64,000 nt of DNA from Trochalopteron elliotii. Lineage: Eukaryota > Chordata > Aves > Passeriformes > Leiothrichidae. Positions 14,001-26,000 of this stretch are shown in pieces (the stretch's first letter is position 1; each line of letters opens with the position of its first letter). Location: the NCBI GenBank assembly GCA_024734555.1, contig JANPWX010020248.1, positions 64,138 through 128,137 of the forward strand. Reading direction: 5' to 3'. The position numbers and the translations under genes are program-made. Below the pieces are notes generated by a model. The model saw nothing but the letters and a program-made list of their open reading frames with translations, did no database searches and was not told the origin of the DNA.

Positions 14001-17000
14001 GTCAGCAATTCACCAGCCTAATCCTTACTGCTACAACCTTTATCCAGTGACAGAGGCCAGGATAAATGCAAATACTCACAATTACTATCACCTTTTCAAA
14101 TTCATTTCTGTAGTGCCTGGCAGACTGGCTGATTTGTGTTTGCTCCATCAGCCTCCCCACTCTCTCCTAGCAGGGCCCTGCTCATACGTGACCTGTTTGA
14201 CATTGTCCCATCAGTTCCACATTTGGGTAAAATTCTAATTTGAAGTCACACTGCTTTCACCTTCTACCAATATTCTGCACCTTCTGGTTTCAATCATAAG
14301 CTGAGAAAAACCTGATTTCCCCAAGCATTCCTCCTCCCTAGGGCTTCAAACACACGCAGGCCACAGAATAGTTAACAGTTAAATATTTTCTTGCCAATAT
14401 TTTAAGAGTGCAGAAGGTTCCAAATTGCTGGTAAAATAAACAATGCCAGACTGTGAAAACTCCTGCCTGCCATATACTCTGATGTTAACAAGAGTTTCTT
14501 TATTACTGTAACCTTTCAGAAGAGAACAAAAATTATTTCTCTACCCCAGTTCTGCCCTCAAGTAAAAGGCAAAGGAGGAAAGTGAACCATGAAAATGCTG
14601 CTTGGTAAGATATTGTGAGTTTTCCATCTTACTTCTGCATTTCATTCAGACTCTATGCTGCTGTGAATAAATAAACTTCCAGAAGATCCTAAAAGCATGG
14701 GCAAGGATTTTAAAAAGCCAAAATCTTCCTTACACAGTTTCCTGAATAACACAGATTAAACCTATATATGGGTTATGTTCCCTCCTGCAAGGACATAATG
14801 AAACAGGAAATACAAAAGGGTAAATTTAGGATGCTCTCAAGGAGACACATTGTTTTTAAGCTCTTGGTACCTGGCTTTGTTCTCTGGGGCTTTAGTCCTG
14901 TTATTTCCACCAATTACAGAGGCTCTGCCACTTCCCCACTTTAAAAAAATTAAGTCTTCAAACAGTATCTCCAAACAATTGCTGGTACACAGCATCAATG
15001 AGACAAATAAGTCCAAAGCTCAGGGGACACCCCCTAAAACCCCTGCTCACCCACAGGCCTGCCCCTTCTGCTCCCTGCTGGATCTTTCTGGATGCCCAAG
15101 CCCTGTGAAAATCCATGCAGACCAGTGTTGCTCATTTCACATTGACCAAGACTGTACTGACCCTATCAGCCATTCACAACATCACAATCATAAAACTGTC
15201 CCTTTTATGTGCACTTATTCTCCTGGCCTCAAGGCCTCCTTGACCAACTTGAAAATCAACATGATGAACACTTTGCTATCAACAAAGAGAGATCTCCAAG
15301 ATTAGATATGCTGGTATTTTAAGGTCTGGCATTATTTCCTGACCTTTGAATGAAATGAAAACATTCAAGCTCCTACAGAAGTGTAATGGTAATTAACTAA
15401 TTAATAGAGATTAAGCAAGTGCTGTGTAAGACCAGAAAGAGACGAGAAAGACTGAGGACAGAAAAAGGAATAGAATCCACTGACGTTCCCAGACCAGAAT
15501 GGAAAACAGAAAAGCACCTCAGTTTCCCTAGATGTGTACAGAAGTATCCTATGCTGTTGCTTTATTAGGGTTGTAAAAGAAATCAGAGGAGCCAGCAAGT
15601 GTGGAAGCAGGCACTGGGTTTACTGCAGGGATTGCACTTGCACTTCCTGATCATTATCTTTTGCCCTCCTGTGGGAGCACTTAAGCAAAAGCTGTCAAAA
15701 AAACCCCAAAAAACAACCAAACCAAACCAAACCAAAGTTTCAGAGAGCTGCCAGTTCTGTAAATGGATAAGATGGGCCAGAGAACTCAGAAAATGAAAGC
15801 AAAAAATAAACCAAGCTCTAACAAGAAAATACAAGACTCACTCCAGAAGTGGAAGCAGAAGATATCAGTGACTTTCTATCTGCAGAGAAAAGCACAAGCA
15901 ACAATGTGATTAAAATATATGGGAATGACAGTGAAGCTCTCAATGGTTTGGTTTGATTTAGAACAGACTCTAGTCTTGGTATTATTTCTGTTTTTATGAA
16001 GGAGCTTAAAAACACATTCTGGGGGAAGAACCTTTCCCTTTATAATGGACATAGAGTAATATAATACTGAAAAATACATAATACTGAGAAAAAGGTATCT
16101 CTAGAAAAGGTGCCACAAAGCAGCTTCCAGTGTAATTCCTGCAGGCACTCAAGCAAGGCACAGAACAGGCCAACACCACCTTACAGGAACAGGATCCAAC
16201 ACATCTGGGAAATTTAAATTGATTTTTTGGTGCCAGAACTGATTTCTTTATGCCAGAAAACTGGGGCAGGCCAGCTGAAAAGAACCCAAGCTTTTATTGT
16301 ATCTTGATTTCAATAGCAGGCATCCTCAGCATGGCCCAAACATTTCACCCAGGTGTGTTGGTTCCAAAGATGTTGTCTCTAGAACAACTACATGACAAAC
16401 AACCTGAGAAAGAGACCCATATTTCAAAGCTTCACGTAAAGCTACATTTCCACAGTTACAGTTTGTTCCAGATATCACCACAGTTGAGATAATTCAAGGT
16501 AACATTCCATACACGTGCACTATCCTACATATTTAAGTTATTAGGATTTCCAGAATCAAATTTACTGAATTTCCTCTGGAAAAGCACCTACAATTATTCA
16601 TTTATGAAATGACAAAGTACTGGAAATTTAGTGTGACCTTTCAAGCTCTTTGAGAAAAGATCAAAGGTTGATGAACTTTTTTTTGGTGATAGTTCTTGAA
16701 ACAATAACTTCAGGTAAAACTAATCATACAATGTCTGGTATCTTATTAAAAAAACCCACAAAAACTACAGAGCAATTTTGTATCTCACTAGTTTGGCAAG
16801 GGTTTTGTTTCCTTGGTTTTTTTAAAGGGAACACTAGAAACTGGTGAAATTTTATATATTCCAAGTGGCCATCAAAAATCACAACATTCTTCTCCTTAAA
16901 ATGTTCTAGTAAAGCATTTCAAAATATACATAGATAATTTAAAACTCAAACTTCTCTTCTTTAGTTCTATAGGTTTTTAAACACCTTTTTCAACTGTGCT

Positions 17001-20000
17001 GAACACTATCCTCTGTCTCATATCCCAGACCATTTCCTCAACAAAATCAGTACCTTCTCTGCAATGTTTTCAGTACATTCCCTTCATCCCAACTCCCCAC
17101 TCCAGCCAAAATACTGCTCCCACTTTCCTTCTGCCCCATTCTCTCTCAAAAATATAGTTTCACTCCTGTGCATCCAAAACTGACTCCATGATTTCCCATC
17201 AGATTTTAGAGGTAGACCTGGAGAGGGACCCCTGAAAATCCCAGTACAGCAGCTTCCCACTTCAATTCACACAAAGATCAAGTTCTATTTTAAAATTGTA
17301 TCCAATATTTACACCCTGTCTTCTCATCCTCTAAAGCCATTCTACAACTTGCTGGTCTCACCCCGACCATGCCTTCTAAGTCTTTAGTTACAAGGGTCAA
17401 ACTTTTTGTTCTCCACAGTAAGAATAACTTAAACAGAATTAAACTGATTTTAGGAAATTCTGTAGCTCCTGTAAGGTAAATTGGCATTTTTAATCGACTG
17501 AAATTTTCTAATTGTGGAAAGAGTATCAAGACAGAAAATGGTGTTCAAGTTCCCAGAGCCAATTTCAGCTCTCAGTTACATGTATTGATTCTGATGCTGT
17601 TACTTCAGATGTACATGAGTGTAATTGAGAGCAAATGATGGGTCACTGGGTATAAACAGCTCCAGCTAAAAGTGTAACAAAGGCTGTATTGTGCTGCACA
17701 CAGCAGAGCCAATAAACGAACTCAAAAGACACCTAGATGTGTTCCTGGAAAAGAAAAGAGGGTAGGAGTCTAAGCAGTCTGGTGGGAAAACAGGAAAGTG
17801 AGATTATGGTAAATTAAAACAGGTTTGGCACACTGGGCTGGACAGCCCCTCCTAGTCCTATCTCTTTTAGAACATTTATTCATTATAAAATGAATTGTCA
17901 TTTTGCACTGAAAACAACTTAAATTCATTTCAGCAGCAGAATCCCACCACAACATACATGAGCAAGGCAGGTAAAGTGAGCCTACAACCAGTTACAAGTG
18001 TTAGAATAAAGCCTGATGGATCTTCCTGAGACCCCACAGGATTTGCACCCAAAAGCATTAGTGTGGGGTGCTTGGAGGAGGGAGGAGTTTTTCTGGGTTT
18101 TTTTTTTGAGTGGTTGAAAGTCTGTAATTTGTTTATTTAACCCTCATATCTCTTGTCCTGTTATCAACTGATATCCTGTTCCAGGGAACCCCTACACATC
18201 CTTCCTATTAATTTTGCAGCTTCATCTAAGGGTATTAAAACAAACTTTTATAACAACTTTTAAATCCACACAGTTACTAAAGCACAATACTGATATCAGC
18301 CAGGTTAATTCTCAGGTGGCTCCAGAACTCCCTTAAGGAGGAAACAGCAGCAATGTCTAGTCCTGACAGAATTCCCTTTCCAAACTGATGAGGCAGCTGC
18401 CAGCTTGCACAGCATAAATCTATTCCCTGCAAGCCACGAGGTGGAGATCTCTGGCAAAGCAGGATCCAAAGGAAGTCTTTTACCCAGCCTAATGTTACTA
18501 TTAACACTTGGAGCCATTGCATCAAGCCAATTTTTCTGTTTGTTTTTAAAGTTTGATAGAAATGTCACTAGTGGAAAAATTAAGTAAAGAGCACTGGTTA
18601 GCCACAGAACTGGACACACCTGGCTGCAAACCCACCAAAAGAGACTGACTTCATTAGTACTAGGGACAGCAGAGTAAAATTTATATCTGAAATATGCCTG
18701 CACCAGTAGAATTTGCTGAGGCCACAGACTCTCAGTGTGTTTTTACAGCTGTGTCAAGTTTGGGTTTCTGACTCTTGCCGACATTCAGGAGTGCTGAAGG
18801 AGCTCAGGCTAACAGGTCCCAAAACTTTGTAGCAGAGATTTAGATCTCAGCAGTTTTAACAACCAGGTTTTGAAATAATACAAACTCCATTTGGAACTGG
18901 AGCTGATGTAAATTTGCAGTTAAAATGCTTTACATTCTACCCCTTTCAGCTCCAATGAACCAGTTAAGAGCAAATGGCACATTTCAATAAACCATCAGTA
19001 TCACTTCAGGAATGTAGTGTCCATTTTCTGCATCAAGTGCTGGCATTGTTGCTAGATTGGAAGCAAGCTAAGGAACTGCAACTTTGTATGTCAGCAAGTT
19101 AAAACTAATTGCATCCAGCCAGCAATTCCATCCAGGTGCTCTGTCACTTGTGCCACAATACAGGAATCATAGTTAAATCTTGACCTTTGATACACTGCAT
19201 GAGAGAAAAGGCAAAGAATGGAATTTCCTAACCTCCTAGGATCTGTGCAAATGATAATTCAGTTCTCTGGACATATTCAGTAAAGTTTCTTTTAATTTAC
19301 CTTACTTCTGAGAAAAACTCAGATTCTGAAGTTTAAAAGCATTGACACAGGAACATAGATGTTACCTTTTTTTTAATCTACTATTCTTGATGCATTTGAC
19401 CACCTTCTTTTGGAGACAGGATATTTACTGATTGCAGGACTACATTACTTGCAAATAAATTGCTGTTACACATATGCCTCCATCAGGTCACAAATCCACT
19501 GCCATTACCTCAGCTTCAGTTTAAAAAAATCATTAGGGATAAAGAGGTCAAGATTAATAAAAAGAATGTAGCACTTGGGAAACTGCCCTTTATTGGTCAC
19601 TCAAAACTTGGAATTGCTAAAGGTGAGAAGTGAGAAAGACTTCATTCAGGGTACAGCTCTGTGAAGGGAAGGAAGGTGAGTGGAGAAGAGTGAACAAGCA
19701 TGGAAAAAACAGGAACTGCCCATGCAGGGGCATGAGTGTAGTGGGATATGAAGGCAGAATCACTGGCACTGACGAAGGAAAACAAAGCAGTGATAAGGAG
19801 CAAGGGAACTGGTAACATCTTCAAACATCAGTGCATAGATAAATTTCATCTAACATACAATAAATATTACCAGAATAGACCAAGAAGTTTGTTCATGTCA
19901 ACAAAATCCCAAAAATTTTGGGTTGAAGGTACCTCAAAGCTCATCCCATTCTACCCCCTGCCATTGACAGAGACACCTTTCACTATCCCAGGTTGCTCCA

Positions 20001-23000
20001 AGCTCCATCCAAGCTGGCCTTGGACACTTCCAGGGAAGAATTCCTTCCACATGTCTAGCCTAAATTCCCTCCCTTTCAATGTGAAGCCATCTCCCCTTAT
20101 CCTGTCACTGCAGTTCCTGAGGAGGGGTCCCTCTCTCTGGCTTCCCTGTAGCCCCTTCAGATTTTGGACAGGTGCTCAGAGGTCTCCACACAACCTTCTC
20201 TCCTCCAGCCTCAACAGCCCCAACTTTCTCAGCCTGTCTCCATAGGGGACTGACCATGAATAATGACTGAAAGATCAGGAATAAAGATTAAAAACAACAA
20301 CAGAACAAACCCCTGCAAGATAATGAAAGCCCTCACTAGGACTACAGAGAAGAGAACAGTCCTGATTTTCAAATTTATCCCCAGGAGAGTCCACCCTGCT
20401 TTCTCACTTTCCCCCCAGTGCCTGCTCAGTTCACCTCTCACCCAGTGAGGCTCATTAAACCAAGGGGCCTCTGTGCAGCTCAGCTCTACTAAATACACAC
20501 ACAGGTGTAACTGCCTTGCAGATTAATCCCTGAAATGTGCAGGTTCTTACTCTGAGCAGCTGCTATGGCCACATAAAGGCTGTGTTAGCACCAGGCCACA
20601 GTCTGATGTATTATAGGTATCACAGTACTGCAAGCTAAGCACACTGGAGATTCCACTGCAGGGTCATTCCCACAAAGTCTGCACAATTTAAATTCAAGGA
20701 TAAACTGACCAGATGCCTAACCTGACAAGGCAGGGAATGAACTGCATTCCAGCAACTTCAGAGCTTCCTGCAGCTGCATCACACAGGAACCATGCTACTG
20801 CAAAATGCATGTATAAACATTTCAGGGTACAGACTGGATGAAAATATAAAGACACTGATGGGTCTTTACACTTCAGGGAATTTTGTAGAGCAATGGAATA
20901 GTTTAGTTTGCATAAATGGAAACCCTGTGCATCCCTTTAAAAAGAACTGCCTGTAAGCACTATCTTTTTTCCCCTAAGATTTACTGTAAAGCTCTCACAG
21001 GCCTAACCTGCAGCTTTCTTCACTCTGGAGCCCTGCATTGCTTGGAAGGGCAGCAAACAGCCACCTTTGCTCCTCTTTGCTGTCTGCTGCTTCCAACCCT
21101 GCACAGAAAACAACAAGCCAGCACTTTGCTCATAAAAGACAAAATCAGGATCAAAAGAAACAGACAAATCATTTTCTGTTTCAAAGGTTCATTTTCTCCA
21201 TGGAATCAGACAGATAACTTCAGCTGCATTGGAAGGTGACATGTTTGGCTGGGGTTTGTTTTGGGTTTGGGGGGTTTTCTGCTTTTCCAGAGAAAGGACC
21301 TTAAATTTACACCCAGAGTAAAGATCTGAGCTTGTATAGTTCCTGTAGAAAGCAGAATCAACCAGCTGTATGATAGGGAAGGCATTGTATAATTACAAAA
21401 ATGCAGAATCTCTTTCATTGAGTCTTTTCCTCCAGTACATCTGATTCGTCAGGCTCACTCACACTGCCCTACCAGAAAGAGGAGATTCCCACACTGAAAT
21501 TTATCTAAGCACATTAATATAGCAAAAAATTCTCAGATGTATGAATTTAGACTTAATTCAAAAGAAGATTAACAGGATGTCTTGTCTTTAAAAGCAATGT
21601 GTAACAGAGCAAAGCTATGGAATTCCCAACAGCCAGGAACAAACCCTACTGCTAAAGGAATAACTGAAGTTATACCAGAACCAAAGCCTTCTAAAACCAC
21701 ATACAAAATAAAGAATCAGAGAGAAACTTCTTGAATTACTAATGTGATCACATCCCAAATCCTAACTCACTGGTTAATTCCCTTGTCTGGCACCACCAGG
21801 AACACCCTGGCAGCTTCTCCAATAGAACTGACAACTAAGGCTTGACAATATGCCATTAATTACTGCTACATGAAAACTGTCACTTCTCTAGCAGCATGAT
21901 TTATTTTACTCATGGACAAACATCTATTTAATCACTGAACAGTTCTCTTCCTTTCTGACAACACAAGAGATCTTTGCCAGCCCTGCTCTCCCACGAAAGT
22001 GCCCTGAACACAGGCAGTCTCACCTGTATCAGGTCTGCTGTCACCCACTTCCACTGCCTCTGCAATGCCTTTTCTTCAGGCAATGACCAACCCAAGACTG
22101 GAGAAACACATTTTCATACTTTAAATATAGAAATTACCATTACAACCAACCACCAGAACCTTCCTCAGAATAGGCCAGAATGATTCAACCTTTCTCTTCC
22201 TTCAAACTTGCAAAGGAACTCTCCTTGGAACTACTCTTCCCTTAGAATGTTCTTTTTTTTTTTTTTTTTTTGTAATAAAGATCAGGTATAGTGAGAATCC
22301 AAAATGAAAAATACACTACGGACTAGTTACAGTCATGTGCAGGAACTTGATAAAAACCTCTTGTTGATTAACTTTCTTTTGGCCACTTTAGATACAGAGA
22401 AAACTCAAGAGCTCTGCTGGAATTACTGAAGTTGTATCTACAGATATGGCATCAGTCACATTCCTCCCTACCCCAGCTGCTCATTCCTATCCCCATTCTG
22501 TTGTAGCAGCATCCATTTCTGCAATCACATAGCAAATCATGTAGGAAATTAATTAATTTCAGACAAATCAATACCTTTATCCAGGCCACAATGCACTTTC
22601 AGAAACAAGGTCAGTGGTTCAATAGGGCTGCTGAGAGATTGAATGGTCAGGAGTGAGGGCTGCAGGTACCAGCTTAAGCTAGTAAAGGAATCAACCATGT
22701 TGATTCTCAGGCATTTTTCTAAGATATTTAAATCCAAAAAAGCATTGAAAGGTGGGAATCATCAGGATTAATGTCAGAGTCCAGGGCATCCCTTCAGTTG
22801 CCCTGGAAGGTCACAGACCTTAGCAGAGAGGCCTGGGACCCACGGAAGGGAGTTTGAAATCTGTCCAGGGGGGTCTGTCCAGGGGGTTGTAGTAGACCCT
22901 GGCACAGAGCCCAGGAAGACACAGGCTTTGATTTCAGTCCATGGAAAAAGCTTCCAACACTGAGGGAAGAATTACAAGTCACAAAGGTGTGACAGACAGT

Positions 23001-26000
23001 AGTGTAGTTTATCACCGAGTGGAAAATTGTGTAGTTTTGGGTTTTTAGAATGGAGCTGAATGGGGAACAAGATGGAAGATTTAGGGTGGAACCCTGGGTT
23101 CTTCTTGTTCTCCCTTGGCATCCATCTTCTGCAGTGATGTGGGCACAAAGTAATTTGAGGAGACTGGGTCAAAGTAGAAATGACCTTTTTAGTATAGGTA
23201 CTAGGCATTGGTATGGAATTATAAATAATAAGTACATAATTATCTGTATAAGAGGTAGCGACCTCCCATCACGGGGGGAGTCACCTGTGTCTGAGCTGCT
23301 GTGAACATCTCGGCCGGGCACAGAGAAAATGTAAGATAAGAAATAATAAACATGTGAGAAACCCAAGGAAAAACAAGACCTTGAAGACTCCATTTCATTC
23401 TCATGCCAGACTCAGAGACTTCAGAGGGCAAAAAATACTCTCTCGAACCACCACCAGAACCACCACCTGAATCTCGGGCAAAGAAAACCTAAACCTGAGA
23501 GATTAACAGCACCAAAGAGGACTTGTCGGAGTCCAGGGCATCCCTTTGGATGGCCTGGGAGCTGAGGAAGGGGGTTTGAACCCTGGACAGGGGGGTGTGG
23601 AGCCGGTCCAGGGGGGGTTGGAGACCTTGGCACACAGCACAGAAAGGCACCAGGTTTGATTTTAGTCCATGGGAGAGGCTTCCAACACTGAGAGAGGAAT
23701 TACAAAGCTCAAAGGGGTGAAAATAGTAGCTTAGCACAGCACAGGCTGAAAAATTCTGTAGTTTTAGGATTCTTAGCATAGAGGTAAGTGGGGGACAAGA
23801 TGGAGGATTTAGGGTGTTGCCCTAAGTTCCTCTCCTTCTTCCTCATCCTCCATCTTCTGAGGTGGTGATGACACAAAATAGTGTACAGGGATTGGGTCAA
23901 GGTAGAAATGACCCTTCTAGTACAGGTACCAGACATTGGCACAAAACAGTAAATAATGGGCACGTGGTTATCTGTATAAGAGCAAAGCAAGGCCCCATGG
24001 GCGGGCAGTGGCCTCGTGTCCCAGCCCTGTCTGGACCTGGGCTGGGTGCGGAGAGAATTCTGAGATATCAAATAATAAACAACACCAGAAACCTGAAAAC
24101 AAGGCCTTGGAGACTCTGCTTCTTTCTTGTGACACGGCTCAGGGCTTTTAGAGGGCCAAGGACTTTTAACAACCTGAATCTCAGGTGAGAAACCAAACCT
24201 GAGAAGGACTTACCCCCATCACCTTCCCACGCTGCTCCACGTCCTCCCACATGCAGTGAACGATGTAGCGGCACATGTACTTCCCCGTGCGGCCCTCCTG
24301 CTTCAGCCGCACCAGGCACATCCTGCAAGAGCACACACCTTTTTTTTTAAAAAGGAAAGAGTAAATTAAATGCATTCCAGCTCATTTAAGGTTCTTCTTA
24401 TAGTGTATGTTTGTGATCAAGAGAAAAGTACACGTGGATTTATTTTTTTTAATAGACCATAACAAACATTTCCATTCTGTACTCAGGAGTGGCATCTGCT
24501 GGATTTTGGCCAATCCAGCCATGGAAGAGTGACAGTGGACTCTATTCTTGTTGACAGTACTATAATCTAGTTAAACACTACTGCAACCTGAATTCCTCAG
24601 CCTTAAGAACACCTCACCCTCTGGAGCAGGAACACATGGCTTGTCTAATCCCGGGCTCCGAGCCAGCTGTAGCTCAGCTTGGTGCACTCAAGTGCTGTAA
24701 GAGCCCAACTAGCCAAGCAGGGAAAGCTTAAGCAAGTTATAGACTTCAACCAATCCACATTAGCAATGTCCTAAATTACTTCCACTACAGGGGTATCTAG
24801 ATACATGTCCAGCCACCGGGCAAAACCTCCATATGCAAGACCAGCTCAGAGGTTTGTAAGTGCACTGTGAGATCTTAATGAGAATATCAGGTTGAGTTTT
24901 ACTTTTTTTTTTAAGCATTAAAGCCACTTGAACTTCATTGCTGCTGTTCTGTCTACAAAACAAAACAAACATTTTATTTTGCCTCTTATAAAACATCTGT
25001 AAAGAGCACAAACTGAAGCCCAGGCTGATTCCCCACCGGGCTGGGACCAGTCCCATCATCTGTCCCATCTTCTCTACCTCATTCAGCAACTCTGCTACTG
25101 TGCTGAAAGACAGAAGTGCCTGTCCAGGACTGACTGAGTGCCTGTAGACGAGGCCATGCTCAAACACTGGAGCTGAGAGAAGCCACTGCTTTTCACAGAC
25201 ATGCTAGGGAGGAAACTGCTCCCAGCTCCTGTAAAACCAAGACAGCAGAGCTGCTGGAAGCCGCTGTGGAGCTGGTGCACACTAACAATGGTGAATGTGC
25301 CACAAGAGCTAAAAGGAACATGTGATTATTTATTTGTTAATAGCCTCATTTCTTTAGTGAATCTAAGATCTACAGGCATTAAAAGTATTTGGTGATCCAT
25401 GAATGCCAGCTCCACAGGGAAAATCACAAACACCTGAAGTGTGCTGAGATGACCTGTAAAAGGACAGATATCCATCTTTATGATGGGTTCTATCTTGTGT
25501 ATGCATTAGTAAAGGAAGTGTATTTTTTAACCTGTAAAAGAAGTAAAACTTACTGTCAGGGACAATCAGAGACAAAAACTGAAGGTAGCAAAATCTGCAG
25601 CCATCCTGCATTCTTTGTGCTAGTCAGAACCACTGTCCCACCACAAAAAAGCAATTAAGATGGTACCAGAACCAAATCCTCATTTTCTCACAGAAGGATG
25701 ACAAAGCTTTGTGTTCAAACAGTGATCAGAGAACAGCTGTCCAGATCTTCCACAAAACAAACGCACAAGGTGCTTAAAACTTTCAGTTAACTCTCACCAG
25801 TTTCAAAACCTGTGTTCCTCTAGTGCATTTACATAATTGAACTGCACAAAGAAGTGAATTACTCAACTGAAAATTCTTACTCACTCTTAACAAGTCAAAG
25901 AGAAAAAGACTCAGTTTAAAAGACTAATTTTGCACTAAGAAAAGCATTTTTATACTTCTCTTGCTGAATAGCTTAAGTCAAGGGTGAAAACTCAGGGGTA

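Larger units (their letters stand above)
6400..24213 (-). other. UQCC1: UQCC1 intron 7, large (17.8 kb)
   Basis: Longest intron, with donor GTAAGTCCT and acceptor TTTCTTTTCAG. It contains two solo LTRs at its 5' end and CR1 tails at 9341-9606, 12394-12511 and 19905-20250. It also has simple tracts at 15714-15736 and 22253-22271. Most of the rest is unique AT-rich DNA with no exon-like homology that I can see. Confidence 0.85.

Noticed and set aside
14850..15305. 151-codon plus-strand open frame with a hydrophobic start
   Set aside because: The apparent start is not an ATG, and the later part is unstructured and unlike any family I know.
22772..24204. The two LTRs as the ends of one provirus
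   Set aside because: Only 23 bp lies between them, there is no internal region, and each has a different 6-bp target duplication.
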